From the NCBI RefSeq assembly GCF_002574545.1, contig NZ_NUGT01000031.1, forward strand, positions 1 through 64,000: 64,000 bases of DNA. The letters run 5' to 3'. Positions 1-8,307 of this stretch are shown here, in pieces. The first letter of the stretch is position 1; each line of letters begins with the position of its first letter. The position numbers were made by a program, and so were the translations under genes. The notes beneath the pieces are model-generated. The model saw nothing but the letters and a program-made list of their open reading frames with translations. It searched no databases and was not told where the DNA came from. Source of the DNA: Bacillus sp. AFS055030. GTDB lineage: Bacteria > Bacillota > Bacilli > Bacillales > Bacillaceae_G.

Positions 1-8
1 TATTTAAA

Positions 9-221
9 TTAGCATTTGTACATAGCAAGGTATAAATGATTGTTCCAAGGTTGGTCTAACACATTATTAATATAGTATTTCAAATATTTTTCATCCATTT
101 TGTCAAGCAAAAAAATGCCTCTCACATCACAAAAATGCAAAAGTTGGTCATCAACTTTACCCCATAGTTGCTCGTAAAAAGGTGATTGAGGTTTAAGGGT
201 TATTATTGTCAAAGAAATCAC
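9..221 (-). CDS. Small hypothetical protein coupled to the recombinase
   Basis: Seventy-residue protein of unknown function. It starts with GTG and its start overlaps the stop codon of the upstream recombinase gene (GTGA, 4-bp overlap), a layout typical of translational coupling. The sequence is rich in aromatic residues, with no signal peptide or membrane segment and no domain I recognise. Because it is coupled to the recombinase it could be an accessory factor of the same module, but that is inference. The stop codon lies within the window, so the gene is complete; whatever follows it lies off the left edge. Confidence 0.55.
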   Translation of the reverse strand: MISLTIITLKPQSPFYEQLWGKVDDQLLHFCDVRGIFLLDKMDEKYLKYYINNVLDQPWNNHLYLAMYKC

Positions 222-1567
222 TCCAATCCATCAAAGAAGTCTTCTAGTTCAGAATCTATTTCAACAACTTTACTACTTTCCAAAACTGTTAAATTAGTTT
301 TTTTCTTTCGGTTGTATTTCATTTGCTCTATATACTCTTTTTCTAACTCTGCCATATTGTCCAACATTTGATCGTGTGACTCACGATGTTTTTCTTCATC
401 AAAATAATGTTCGTAAACTTTTATGGTATCAGCATTTTTCCATTTTATATACTTAATAAGTTCATTTGTCCGATGTTTAATTTCAGCTTCTGTTTTGGAA
501 ATATTGTATATCTCTCGTAATCTAGTAGTAACAAACCAATGCCTTGTTTTATGAGGATTTAACTTAATCTTGCATTCTTCTATGGCTCTGCTCCAGTGAT
601 AATACCAAGCTTCATATGATAAGGGTGTCCCTAGTTCCGTAAGGAATATAGGAGCTTCATTTGGTAATACTTCAAATGTGCATTGAGTTACATCATACTG
701 GATTCGTTCTTTATTAATATATCGCATTAGTAATTTTACTGTATCTTTGCTAAATCTAAGGAACTTAACCCTTCTTCCGTGACTTCCTTTATTAAACGTA
801 CTGGCTTCTTGAAAACTTTTACGCGAGCGATAATCACCAATAGTTAATTCGATAACCTCTGTTGCTCTTGCTCCTGTTTCAAAAAGCATACGTGCAATAA
901 CCATTTCCCTTTGTGACCAGTTTACCTTTTTTCCTGCTTGATAGACCTGAGAAGGGAGGTAAGGATCATCAATAATTTCAGGCTGCCACTCCTCGTTAAT
1001 TAGCTTAAAATATGAATCAGTCAACCTTCTATGTGTCACAGCATCTTCCGTTCCTGCTTCAGATGGCATACGTGGCTTATCCTTTCTTACACCTACAGTT
1101 TGACTTTTATATTCGTCTAGAATTGCATAAGAATCAATCAAAGGATTCGAATAGTTGTACTGGTTTAATCGAATTAGAGATTTATAGAATGATTTCAATG
1201 CAGAGAGAAAACGGTTTACTGTATTGGGACTTTTGCTTGTTCGATTAACAAACCGAAAGGTGTCTTTTTCACGTACTTTGCAGTTCATCTCATTCATAAG
1301 ATAATCTTCTATTGCTACTCGTATGGCATCAGGAGGTTCATCCCACCTAACCCGATTCCCCTGGTAATTACTCGACTCATCTAGCCACCTAAAGAAAGGT
1401 AGAAGACATTTCAAATACGAGAGTGCAGAGCTTTTATCTATTCTGCCTATGCAATCGTGATAATGATCCGTCAAAGGTAAAAAAGGCTCCCATTCACCAT
1501 CAAAGACCAATAATTCATAGCGACTTTCAATCCCTTTGGGGCAATAATGGTATTGGTAGTTTCCCAT
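218..1567 (-). CDS. Tyrosine recombinase / phage-type integrase
   Basis: Site-specific recombinase of the tyrosine integrase family, 449 aa. The catalytic domain shows the first Arg in GARATEVIEL (near residue 234), the HxxR box in PHKTRHW (His339, Arg342, His343) and a candidate nucleophile Tyr in VYEHYF (residues 385-388). The N-terminal 200 residues fit a SAM-like core-binding domain. I prefer the ATG at 1567, 5 nt behind AGGTGA, over the upstream in-frame GTG at 1576. It lies 37 bp behind the excisionase-like gene and overlaps the small downstream ORF. The C-terminal tail beyond the Tyr is about 60 residues, rich in Lys and Glu, longer than in minimal integrases. It is probably the recombination enzyme of a mobile element or a domesticated recombinase; attachment sites were not identified. 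Confidence 0.85.
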   Translation of the reverse strand: MGNYQYHYCPKGIESRYELLVFDGEWEPFLPLTDHYHDCIGRIDKSSALSYLKCLLPFFRWLDESSNYQGNRVRWDEPPDAIRVAIEDYLMNEMNCKVREKDTFRFVNRTSKSPNTVNRFLSALKSFYKSLIRLNQYNYSNPLIDSYAILDEYKSQTVGVRKDKPRMPSEAGTEDAVTHRRLTDSYFKLINEEWQPEIIDDPYLPSQVYQAGKKVNWSQREMVIARMLFETGARATEVIELTIGDYRSRKSFQEASTFNKGSHGRRVKFLRFSKDTVKLLMRYINKERIQYDVTQCTFEVLPNEAPIFLTELGTPLSYEAWYYHWSRAIEECKIKLNPHKTRHWFVTTRLREIYNISKTEAEIKHRTNELIKYIKWKNADTIKVYEHYFDEEKHRESHDQMLDNMAELEKEYIEQMKYNRKKKTNLTVLESSKVVEIDSELEDFFDGLE

Positions 1568-1604
1568 ATAAATCACCTACTCACTTTTAAATATTGTTAA
1601 TCAC

Positions 1605-2153
1605 TTATTCCTCAAGCCAATTATAAAAAGGAACCCTTCGCTTAAAAGGTTCATCATTTGACTCTGCAACATTACTGATGTCCTTCTGTGATAAGTCATA
1701 GATTCTTTTGCTTTGTTTTTTTGGTAATTTTACTGGAACAGAAGTAGGGCTCCAGTTCTCACGAACTGCTTTTTTAATAAATCCGTCAGGATTTTTAACT
1801 TTTGATGTGGATTGCTGCATTATAAGAAGTATCTCCAACGTTCGTTTAATTCCTATAATAGATAGAACTGATAGAATATCACCGGTAGGAGAAGTAAGGG
1901 TAACAGCTTCGTATGCCAATTTGACTAAATCTGTCTCATCAGCATCAGGTTCCACTTCTAATTGTTCAATTGTTCCGACGGGAACAACAACTTTGTTTAA
2001 ATTTAATAAGTCACTTTCAGGAATTTTCCATCCTTCTTTGTCACTATTTCTAAATGAATTAGGTAATTTACCAGAACGAAGCCACCGTTTTATTGTTTCC
2101 TCGTGTTTTCCTAGTAAATCAGCTACCTCTTTTACTGAATATACTTTCGTCAT
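1605..2153 (-). CDS. Excisionase-like helix-turn-helix protein
   Basis: 182 aa with an N-terminal MerR/excisionase-type HTH (residues 1-50: VKEVADLLGKHEETIKRWLR, then a GKLP wing and a W-K-I-P-E-SDL end), the usual helix_turn_helix_17 layout. The rest is charged and has no recognised domain. It starts at ATG 2153 behind AAGGGGTG. It is the first gene of the module with the tyrosine recombinase, the common pairing of a recombination directionality factor or regulator with an integrase. It could equally act as a transcriptional regulator of the operon. Family assignment of the HTH is solid; the role is inferred. Confidence 0.75.
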   Translation of the reverse strand: MTKVYSVKEVADLLGKHEETIKRWLRSGKLPNSFRNSDKEGWKIPESDLLNLNKVVVPVGTIEQLEVEPDADETDLVKLAYEAVTLTSPTGDILSVLSIIGIKRTLEILLIMQQSTSKVKNPDGFIKKAVRENWSPTSVPVKLPKKQSKRIYDLSQKDISNVAESNDEPFKRRVPFYNWLEE

Positions 2154-2199
2154 TCTAACACCCCTTATAAAAATTAACGTTATGGGAATATACGTTCTT

Positions 2200-2228
2200 A
2201 TTATAGTGCAACATAATTGTCGTTGTAA
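2200..2228 (-). promoter_or_regulatory. Sigma-A promoter of the recombinase module
   Basis: On the minus strand TTACAA, a 17-bp spacer and a perfect TATAAT lie about 45 bp upstream of the HTH gene start. A short inverted repeat (AACGT...ACGTT, 2175-2195) lies between the promoter and the RBS and could be an autoregulatory site. Confidence 0.5.
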
Positions 2229-2286
2229 ATAATTAACTATTTTGCATAGTTGTGGTAGTAAATGAGGTCATTTAGAGGTCTAATTA

Positions 2287-2323
2287 ATAAAAAAGTACAC
2301 CACTATATTTAAGTGATGTACTT
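2287..2323 (-). terminator. Rho-independent terminator after the cupredoxin gene
   Basis: A 12-bp stem with one mismatch (AAGTACACCACT / AGTGATGTACTT) is followed by TTTTTT when read on the minus strand, about 100 nt past the cupredoxin stop. Confidence 0.75.
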
Positions 2324-2419
2324 AATTACTATTTAATGTGTGACATTAAAGACAAACATCCACTCTTTATATAAAAAGGTACATTCACTTACCCTTAATT
2401 TTACAGAGTAGCCATGACT

Positions 2420-2803
2420 TTATTTTACGATTACTTTTCCTACCATTCCAACATTAAAATGGTATTTACAAGTAAGATCATATGTATTTGCCTGATTTGC
2501 TAACACTGATATAGTTTTTTCCGTTTTTGGTTGCACTTCTACATCAATATTGAGCATTTTCACAGTAAAAGTATGTGGTTTACTCCCTTTATTTTTCAAT
2601 AATAAAGTTGTTTTTGTACCTTTTGGAATTGTGATGTTTTTCGGGTTAAAGTAATCATCATTCAACTCTACTACGATTGTTTGTGCTCGATTAGTTGTAT
2701 CTGAAACTTCTGATTCAGCATGAGCTATAAAATTTGCTGGTATTGCGAATGTCACAAGCGTCAAAATAACAATTAATCCTGAGAGCCAATTTTTTCTTAT
2801 CAG
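2420..2803 (-). CDS. Exported cupredoxin-domain protein, probable CTG start
   Basis: Small secreted protein with one cupredoxin fold. The mature part carries VVELNDDYFNPKNITIPKG, a KPHTF His and a C-terminal C-x-Y-H-F-N-x-G-M copper-site pattern (Cys, His, Met; first His in the KPHTF loop), as in plastocyanin-like CtaA/nitrosocyanin-type domains. The usual start codons give only a truncated leader (TTG at 2764). The strong RBS TAAAGGAGG lies 8-10 nt before a CTG at 2803, and translating from there yields a classical signal peptide (IRKNW, hydrophobic core, IAHA-E cleavage region). I therefore place the start at 2803, giving 127 aa; this is inference from RBS and leader. Electron transfer or copper binding outside the membrane is likely. 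Confidence 0.75.
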   Translation of the reverse strand: MIRKNWLSGLIVILTLVTFAIPANFIAHAESEVSDTTNRAQTIVVELNDDYFNPKNITIPKGTKTTLLLKNKGSKPHTFTVKMLNIDVEVQPKTEKTISVLANQANTYDLTCKYHFNVGMVGKVIVK

Positions 2804-2879
2804 TTGGATCTCCTCCTTTACTAAGCAATATTATTTTCCATTTGATGGAATATTATCACGTTTTTTTATTTGATCACTA

Positions 2880-2907
2880 AAAAAAACTGTCTTCTTATCG
2901 AAAACAG
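2880..2907 (-). terminator. Terminator after the flavin monooxygenase gene
   Basis: On the minus strand an 8-bp stem with one GU pair (CTGTTTTC / GAAGACAG, loop GATAA) is followed by seven T, 16 nt beyond the stop at 2923. Confidence 0.7.
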
Positions 2908-2922
2908 CTTACATTATTTCAG

Positions 2923-3972
2923 TTATTGATTTGCTTCCAACTTTGCTATTTCTTCTCGTACGATTGGTGCAACTTCCTTGCCTAGTAGTTCGATTGCTTT
3001 CATTACGTCTAAATGTGGCATCGATCCTACTGGTACATGAAGCATAAATCTTGTAATACCTACATTTTTACGAAGGTGGATGATTTTTTCTGCTACTGTT
3101 TTTGAATCACCAACATAAAGTGCACCTTCAAAACTTCTTGCCGCATCGAATGCAGCTCGGTCATATGTTCCCCAACCGCGTTCCTTACCAAGCTTATTCA
3201 TGACTTGCTGTGTTGAAGGGAAAAATTTATCAGCTGCAGTCATCGTATCCGCTGCGATGAACCCGTGTGAATGGGATGCAACCTGTAGTTTGTTTACATC
3301 ATGACCAGCATGAGCAGCTGCTTTTTTATAAAGCTCAACAAGTGGTGCGAACTGAATTGGACGACCACCTATAATTGCTAGTACAAGTGGAAGTCCTAAT
3401 AATCCAGCACGGACGACCGACTCCCTGTTCCCCCCACTTCCAATCCAAATTGGCAGAGGATCCTGTACTGGACGCGGATAAATACCAATATTGTTAATGG
3501 CAGGGCGATGTTTTCCACTCCACGTTACGAATTCAGATTTTTGCAAGTTAAGGAGTAAATCTAATTTTTCTTCAAAAAGTTCATCATAGTCGTTTAAATT
3601 ATAGCCAAATAAAGGAAAGGATTCGATAAATGAACCACGTCCCGCCATGATTTCCGCCCGACCATTCGAAATACCATCAAGCGTAGCAAAATCTTGAAAG
3701 ACTCTTACTGGATCCGCTGATGAAAGTACTGTTACAGCACTTGTTAGCCGAATACGATTTGTTTGTGAAGCAGCTGCTGCTAGTACGACAGCTGGCGATG
3801 AAGCTGCAAAATCATTACGATGATGTTCCCCTACACCAAATACATCTAATCCAACTTGATCAGCCAAAATAATCTCCTCAACCACTTCACGTAAACGTTC
3901 TGCATGGCTTATTACATCTCCTGTTTTTACATCAGGGGTTGTTTCTACAAAAGTACTGATCCCTATTTCCAT
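2923..3972 (-). CDS. LLM-class flavin-dependent oxidoreductase
   Basis: 349-aa member of the bacterial luciferase-like monooxygenase family (TIM barrel, FMN/FMNH2). Characteristic segments are the GVGEHH motif near residue 46, the LTSAVTVLSS strand near residue 77, the RAEIMAGRG segment near residue 105 and IWIGSGG near residue 177. It resembles the Atu2307/SP_0267-type subgroup, whose substrates are mostly unknown. The start is ATG 3972 with CGGAGGA 8 nt upstream. It stands alone between its own terminator and a gene-free stretch. Substrate cannot be told from the sequence. Confidence 0.85.
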   Translation of the reverse strand: MEIGISTFVETTPDVKTGDVISHAERLREVVEEIILADQVGLDVFGVGEHHRNDFAASSPAVVLAAAASQTNRIRLTSAVTVLSSADPVRVFQDFATLDGISNGRAEIMAGRGSFIESFPLFGYNLNDYDELFEEKLDLLLNLQKSEFVTWSGKHRPAINNIGIYPRPVQDPLPIWIGSGGNRESVVRAGLLGLPLVLAIIGGRPIQFAPLVELYKKAAAHAGHDVNKLQVASHSHGFIAADTMTAADKFFPSTQQVMNKLGKERGWGTYDRAAFDAARSFEGALYVGDSKTVAEKIIHLRKNVGITRFMLHVPVGSMPHLDVMKAIELLGKEVAPIVREEIAKLEANQ

Positions 3973-4330
3973 TAAACTATTCCTCCGAATTTATGTAGAT
4001 TTATAACAAACTTGAGAACCTTTAAAAGGTTTTACTTCAATATTTTATTAATTAAAATAAATATACCTCAAATTCGAGATAAATTCTAACAAAGTTGCTT
4101 TAGCGTTTTGAAGTAAGAGGATTGAATTATTTTCGGTGGTTATTAAATTCAATGAAAATATAACACTCTTTAAACAAATATCTAGTCTTATTTTTTTATT
4201 TATGTGTTGTGTTCATGATTAAAAAATATCATAACCTATTTAATTTGTGTTCTTTAATTAGAGATATCATCTTCACTTTAGAATACAATCTTATTATGAT
4301 TCTTTTTACTATATAGATGGAGTGAATTTA
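3973..4330. other. Intergenic region with no gene seen
   Basis: About 360 bp, very AT-rich. It holds the RBS of the divergent flavin monooxygenase gene and a small palindrome (AACCTTTAAAAGGTT near 4017) with no clear role. No ORF or relic recognised. Confidence 0.5.
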
Positions 4331-4855
4331 TTGTCAAAAATAGATGAATCAACCATTCAAATCGAACCATGGAACGAAGCAGATCTTAATTTACTTCTGT
4401 CATCAAATACGAATAGTATGATGAAATATCTTGGAGGACTTGAAAATTTGAAAGAAATTGTGAGTCGGCATAATCATTATCTTGAAATGAGCCGAATAGG
4501 TACAGGTCAAATGTTTGCGATCATTTTGCTTCCATATAGAACAAAAATTGGAACTGTTGGCTATTGGAATCGCATATGGGATGGTAAACTTGTTTGTGAA
4601 ATTGGTTGGAGTATTTTACCTCAATTTCAACGAAGAGGTATCGCAACAATCGCAGTAAAAAAAGCTATAAAGAAGGCACAAAAAGAAACTAAGCATAAAT
4701 ACATTCACGCTTTTCCAGCCGCTAATAACATTCCATCGAATAAAATATGTGAAAAGTTAAATTTTAAGTTTATTAAAAAATGTAATTTTGAATATCCAAT
4801 AGGTAAATTTATGGTATGTAATATGTGGCGACTAAAAACAAAAAAGAAAAATTGA
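4331..4855 (+). CDS. GNAT-family N-acetyltransferase
   Basis: GNAT acyltransferase of the RimJ/Acetyltransf_3 type, 174 aa from the chosen start. The acetyl-CoA binding region is visible around residues 88-110: a beta strand EIGWSILPQFQRRGIAT with the Q/RxxGxA/G signature, then a helix and an N-x-x-S-N-K-I-C-E-K-L-N-F segment typical of the C-terminal half. A TTG at 4331 has GGAG 8 nt upstream, whereas the in-frame GTG at 4322 has no RBS. It is a single gene followed by its own terminator. Substrate unknown. Confidence 0.8.
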   Translation: MSKIDESTIQIEPWNEADLNLLLSSNTNSMMKYLGGLENLKEIVSRHNHYLEMSRIGTGQMFAIILLPYRTKIGTVGYWNRIWDGKLVCEIGWSILPQFQRRGIATIAVKKAIKKAQKETKHKYIHAFPAANNIPSNKICEKLNFKFIKKCNFEYPIGKFMVCNMWRLKTKKKN

Positions 4856-4889
4856 AGTTAAGTCTAAAAATGGCTTAACTTTCTTTTTT
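4855..4889 (+). terminator. Terminator of the GNAT gene
   Basis: Perfect 8-bp stem AAGTTAAG / CTTAACTT with an 11-nt loop followed by TCTTTTTT, overlapping the stop codon. Confidence 0.8.
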
Positions 4890-4976
4890 AATCTTAAAAT
4901 CCGACATGTTAAGTCTATCTAAAATTCTATTAATCTCACAATTTTTTTAATGTAATAAGTAGATAATTTGTTTATG

Positions 4977-5013
4977 AAAAAAAGCCGACTCCAATATAGA
5001 TTGGTTCAGCTTT
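4977..5013 (-). terminator. Terminator of the 64-aa gene
   Basis: Read on the minus strand, AAGCTGA..CCAAT-CTAT-ATTGG..TCGGCTT forms a long hairpin followed by a T run, 9 nt past the stop at 5023. Confidence 0.8.
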
Positions 5014-5022
5014 ATGGATATA

Positions 5023-5217
5023 TTATTCAAAATAAAATAATGAATCTTGAGAAGCGTTTGTCTGATAGTAATTTACTAAATCTTCTACAGAGATTCCTCT
5101 AATTTCAGCAATATCATTAAAACTCATATCATAATGATACGACAGTTCATGCAAAGATAATGCTGGATCATTCCCTAATAATTCATAATCAGGTAAATTG
5201 TCAAATTGTTGTGACAT
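5023..5217 (-). CDS. Small hypothetical protein, HTH-like
   Basis: 64 aa from ATG 5217, which has AAGGAAG 9 nt upstream (an in-frame GTG at 5226 lies inside that RBS region). The second half (SLHELSYHYDMSFNDIAEIR then GISVEDLVNYY) looks like a degenerate helix-turn-helix of the sigma region-4 / XRE kind, but no family is recognised. Acidic overall, no membrane segment. It has its own strong terminator, which supports it being a real, monocistronic gene. Confidence 0.6.
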   Translation of the reverse strand: MSQQFDNLPDYELLGNDPALSLHELSYHYDMSFNDIAEIRGISVEDLVNYYQTNASQDSLFYFE

Positions 5218-5348
5218 ACTCTTCACTTCCTTTTACAGTTTCTTACTATCCTTTCCTAAAATTTACAAGTTTAGTCAAGATTCGCAAAAAGAATTGAATG
5301 TAGTAAGGTGTTTCTTATTCAAAACAATTTATACAGGGACGAAATATT

Positions 5349-6044
5349 CTAAATAGATCTCATGGTAGACAATGTTATAAAAGCATCTATAATCCTCAAT
5401 AATTTCTCTTTTTCTTCATTGCTTAACAGTGAATTCGCTTTACGAATAAGGTTCGTACCTTCGACCCAATCATTTTCTTCACTTGGTATATATCCAGCTA
5501 ATTGAATCAACTGAATAACCGGAACCCCAAGTGGTTCTGCCAATTTTCGTATAATTTCTATTGAAGGAATACCTCTTTTACCATTTTCGATTTGTGATAT
5601 ATATGAATGAGAGACGTTTGCTTTTGCTGCAAGGCATTTAATCGACAGATTATTTTTTAATCGTGTTTGTCTGACAAATTCCGAAAATATTTTTGAACGA
5701 TCCTCTTTGTTTTGATTCATACAGATAACATCTATTTTCCGTTTGCCTTCCAAATCTTTATTCTCTAGATTAAATAATTGATCTGAAATGCTTTGTAAAG
5801 GCGTTCTAAATCTTTCAGGTGCATTAATAATATAAGCACTCCAAAGTAATTCTTCAACATTTCCCCCTGTGACTTTTGCAATCGCTCTAGTTAATTTTTC
5901 TTCAGGTGGAGTCAATTTCGCGTTTTGTAATTTACTTAAATAGCTTTTGTCTTTTGAAAATCCCAACTTGTTCAATTCATTGGCTATCTCAGTCAAACTT
6001 AAATTAGAATTTTTTATATATCGCTTTAATAATTTGTAATACAT
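5349..6044 (-). CDS. XRE-family transcriptional regulator with two HTH regions
   Basis: 231 aa. The C-terminal half holds a clear XRE HTH (about residues 120-180): LAAKANVSHSYISQIENGKR followed by IRKLAEPLGVP. The N-terminal 60 residues also resemble a Cro/C1-like fold (LTEIANELNK...SYLSKLQNAK). ATG 6044 with AGGTG just upstream is preferred over an in-frame TTG at 6062. A perfect 11-bp inverted repeat (6087-6117) lies 43-73 nt before the start and is the obvious candidate for an autoregulatory operator. Target genes are not evident. Confidence 0.8.
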   Translation of the reverse strand: MYYKLLKRYIKNSNLSLTEIANELNKLGFSKDKSYLSKLQNAKLTPPEEKLTRAIAKVTGGNVEELLWSAYIINAPERFRTPLQSISDQLFNLENKDLEGKRKIDVICMNQNKEDRSKIFSEFVRQTRLKNNLSIKCLAAKANVSHSYISQIENGKRGIPSIEIIRKLAEPLGVPVIQLIQLAGYIPSEENDWVEGTNLIRKANSLLSNEEKEKLLRIIDAFITLSTMRSI

Positions 6045-6086
6045 GCTCACACCTATTTCCAACGTTATTCTATTTTTAAGTTTATG

Positions 6087-6117
6087 TGTACAACAGTAAC
6101 TTTGACACTGTTGTACA
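6087..6117. promoter_or_regulatory. Perfect inverted repeat, candidate operator of the XRE regulator
   Basis: TGTACAACAGT, 9-bp spacer, ACTGTTGTACA: two perfect 11-bp arms directly upstream of the XRE gene. No T run follows on either strand, so it is not a terminator. The left arm overlaps plausible -35 sequence of the minus-strand promoter. Confidence 0.6.
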
Positions 6118-6182
6118 TTGGGCTATTTAAAATTTCTTATTTTTGTGATGAGTTACTCAGAGACTAAGTTTTCAAAATAATG

Positions 6183-6221
6183 ATAAAAGAACTAAACCCA
6201 CTCTTTAAACTTTAGTGGGTT
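6183..6221 (-). terminator. Terminator of the yfiT-like gene
   Basis: Stem AACCCACT / AGTGGGTT with an 11-nt loop; on the minus strand it is followed by a U-rich tract (TTCTTTTATC), about 105 nt past the stop at 6326. Confidence 0.6.
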
Positions 6222-6325
6222 AGATTAAATCTTATCTATTTAAAATTCTTTTTCTTCGGAGTCCATATGTTATGAATTAAAATACTTTATACTAGATAAC
6301 TTGAGAAGATCATCCCATCTTTTGT

Positions 6326-6847
6326 TTAATTGTTATTGTTTTTCACTAAATTAATATGTGCTAAGTGATGTTCGCTATGCCAGGCGTATAAAGCTAGGAT
6401 GAAATCGATACTAATATTCAATTTAAGCTCAGGGTGATAACAAGTTCTTTTAAATTCTTCTTCTGTTAGTGATTCAAGTAAAACTACATAACGTTCATGA
6501 ATGCCTTCAATTATTTTTAAGGAACTATAAAAATCAATATTCGAATCATTTAATGAGATCCATGCATTTTCATCATAAGCTTTAATTGTAGGATTTTCTT
6601 CAGTTAAAGCTAATTTAACTCGAATAAGACTATTCATATGACTATCAGCAACATGATGAATAACTTGTTTTGGAGTCCAACCACCGTCTCGATAAGCTGT
6701 GTTTAATTGTTCTTCTGTAAGTGATGTGATCGCATCTTTATATTTATTAGGAGCATCTTTAAGTATTTTAATAAAATTTTTACGTTGTTGATGAGTATAA
6801 CTTGATGGTAAGTTAAATCTACCAATTGGATACTTTAAATGTTCCAT
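6326..6847 (-). CDS. YfiT-type DinB-family protein (putative bacillithiol transferase)
   Basis: 173 aa matching the YfiT/BstA subgroup of DinB-fold four-helix proteins: opening YPIGRFNLP near the N-terminus, the metal-ligand histidines in VIHHVADSH (near residue 64) and WHSEHHLAH near the C-terminus, and the GGWTPKQVIHH segment. YfiT is a Ni/Zn-binding protein, and family members are proposed to conjugate bacillithiol to electrophiles. Cytosolic. It has its own downstream hairpin. Confident on family; the reaction is from family knowledge only. Confidence 0.85.
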   Translation of the reverse strand: MEHLKYPIGRFNLPSSYTHQQRKNFIKILKDAPNKYKDAITSLTEEQLNTAYRDGGWTPKQVIHHVADSHMNSLIRVKLALTEENPTIKAYDENAWISLNDSNIDFYSSLKIIEGIHERYVVLLESLTEEEFKRTCYHPELKLNISIDFILALYAWHSEHHLAHINLVKNNNN

Positions 6848-6876
6848 TTCAAATCCCCCATTTATTAGTTATTTAT

Positions 6877-6913
6877 AAAAAAACAACAAAGCCTTTCAAA
6901 AGACTTTGTTGTT
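6877..6913 (-). terminator. Terminator of ppaC
   Basis: Perfect 10-bp stem AACAACAAAG / CTTTGTTGTT followed by TTTTTTT on the minus strand, 11 nt beyond the ppaC stop. Confidence 0.9.
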
Positions 6914-6923
6914 AAATTTCGAT

Positions 6924-7856
6924 TTAAAGTGTATTAAATGTTTCAGTTAAAACTGGAACGATTTGTTTTTTACGAGATACAACACCTTTTAGTAAAGCAG
7001 TGTTGTTTTCTAACGTTACATTGTATGCTTTTTCAACTGCGTTCGTAGCAGTCCCTTTAGCAACAGCGATTGAGTCATTTGTTAAAATATCTGTTACAAC
7101 GAATAAGAATAAGTCTAATCCTTTATTTGCAACGATTCCTTCAAGTACATTTTCTAATTCAGCTTGACGAGAAAGTACGTCATTTGTATCAACTGCGTTT
7201 ACTTGTGCGATTTCTACTTTATAGTTACCCATTTGGAATTCTTTCGCATCAAGTGAAACTAAAGACTCGATTGATTTATCAGCTAGATTTGCACCTGCTT
7301 TTAACATTTCAAGACCATATTCTTCTGCATTTACACCTGCGATTTCTGCAAGTTCTTTTGCAGCAGCAACATCTTGATTCGTACAAGTTGGAGATTTAAA
7401 TAATAATGTATCAGAAATGATCGCTGAAAGCATTAAACCAGCAACTTCTTTCTTAATTTCGATATTATTTTCTTTATATAATTTGTTTAAAATTGTAGCG
7501 GTACATCCAACAGGCTCACAACGATAGTATAAAGGATCGCTAGTTTCAAAATTAGCAATACGGTGGTGATCGATAACTTCAAGTACACGAACTTGTTCGA
7601 TACCATCAGCACTTTGTTGACGCTCATTATGGTCAACTAAAATGACATTATTTGTTTCAGCTGCAACTTTTTCTACTAAACGTGGTGCCTCAGATTTAAA
7701 CATATCAAGTGCAAATTGTGTTTCTGCACTTACTTCACCTAAACGAATTGCTTCAGCATTTTCACCTAATGCCTTTTTTAATTCTGCATAAGCAATTGCT
7801 GAACAAATTGTATCTGTATCTGGGTTCTTATGACCAAAAACTAGTACTTTTTCCAT
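6924..7856 (-). CDS. ppaC: Manganese-dependent inorganic pyrophosphatase
   Basis: Family II (DHH) pyrophosphatase, 310 aa, the usual length. It hydrolyses PPi to two phosphates in the cytosol and needs Mn. Seen are the [12 protein letters not shown] metal site at residues 8-19, the second metal Asp in ILVDHNE, the DHH motif in VIDHHRI and the C-terminal DHHA2 domain ending in [12 protein letters not shown] with the RKK substrate-binding signature. ATG 7856 is 6-7 nt behind AGGAGA; a TTG immediately before it is not needed. Monocistronic with a strong terminator. Confidence 0.97.
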   Translation of the reverse strand: MEKVLVFGHKNPDTDTICSAIAYAELKKALGENAEAIRLGEVSAETQFALDMFKSEAPRLVEKVAAETNNVILVDHNERQQSADGIEQVRVLEVIDHHRIANFETSDPLYYRCEPVGCTATILNKLYKENNIEIKKEVAGLMLSAIISDTLLFKSPTCTNQDVAAAKELAEIAGVNAEEYGLEMLKAGANLADKSIESLVSLDAKEFQMGNYKVEIAQVNAVDTNDVLSRQAELENVLEGIVANKGLDLFLFVVTDILTNDSIAVAKGTATNAVEKAYNVTLENNTALLKGVVSRKKQIVPVLTETFNTL

Positions 7857-7961
7857 CAAAAATTCTCCTAACTATTATCTTGTTTTTCATTTTTTTATGT
7901 AATTTAATGCCAAGAATTGGCTTTAATATAAAACGCTTCAATAATAATACCATATCAAAAT

Positions 7962-7986
7962 AAAAAAAAATAGCCAAAATGGCTAT
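7962..7986 (-). terminator. Terminator downstream of the 53-aa ORF
   Basis: Stem ATAGCC / GGCTAT with an AAAAT loop followed on the minus strand by about nine T. It lies between the 53-aa gene and the ppaC promoter region. Confidence 0.7.
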
Positions 7987-8078
7987 TCTTTACAGATTGA
8001 AGTCAAAGTCAAAAAATCATGACAATGTGACTAAATGAAAACGCTTAAATTTCAGGTCGCTAAGCCTATTCATTCTAA

Positions 8079-8240
8079 TTAATCTTTTGCATTTTTATAT
8101 GACATTGTTTCTGTAATTGGTTCGCTTTTTGGTAACCAATCAATTGGAATATCATCTGTAGTATTAAGATCTTCTAGTAATAATTCGTCAAAATTATTTT
8201 GATTTGATTCAATTGATTTGTTCTTTTTGGATTTACCCAT
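8079..8240 (-). CDS. Very small acidic hypothetical protein (53 aa)
   Basis: Begins MGKSKKNKS, then an Asn/Asp/Glu-rich middle (NFDELLLEDLNTTDD) and IPIDWLPKSEP. ATG 8240 is preceded by GAGGTG with 6-nt spacing. No signal peptide or membrane segment; family not recognised. It follows the SDR gene by 67 bp on the same strand and is followed by a strong hairpin at 7962-7986, so the two genes may form one transcript. A good RBS and terminator support that it is real. Confidence 0.55.
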   Translation of the reverse strand: MGKSKKNKSIESNQNNFDELLLEDLNTTDDIPIDWLPKSEPITETMSYKNAKD

Positions 8241-8307
8241 CTTTAACACCTCACTTAATCCTTACTAATTTGGATATAGTTTGTGTAAAAGGAGGCTTAG
8301 TTAATAC

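Noticed and set aside
7070-7399. 109-codon ORF opposite ppaC, rich in Leu
   Set aside because: It is an antisense shadow of a conserved gene; the Leu richness reflects the complementary codons.
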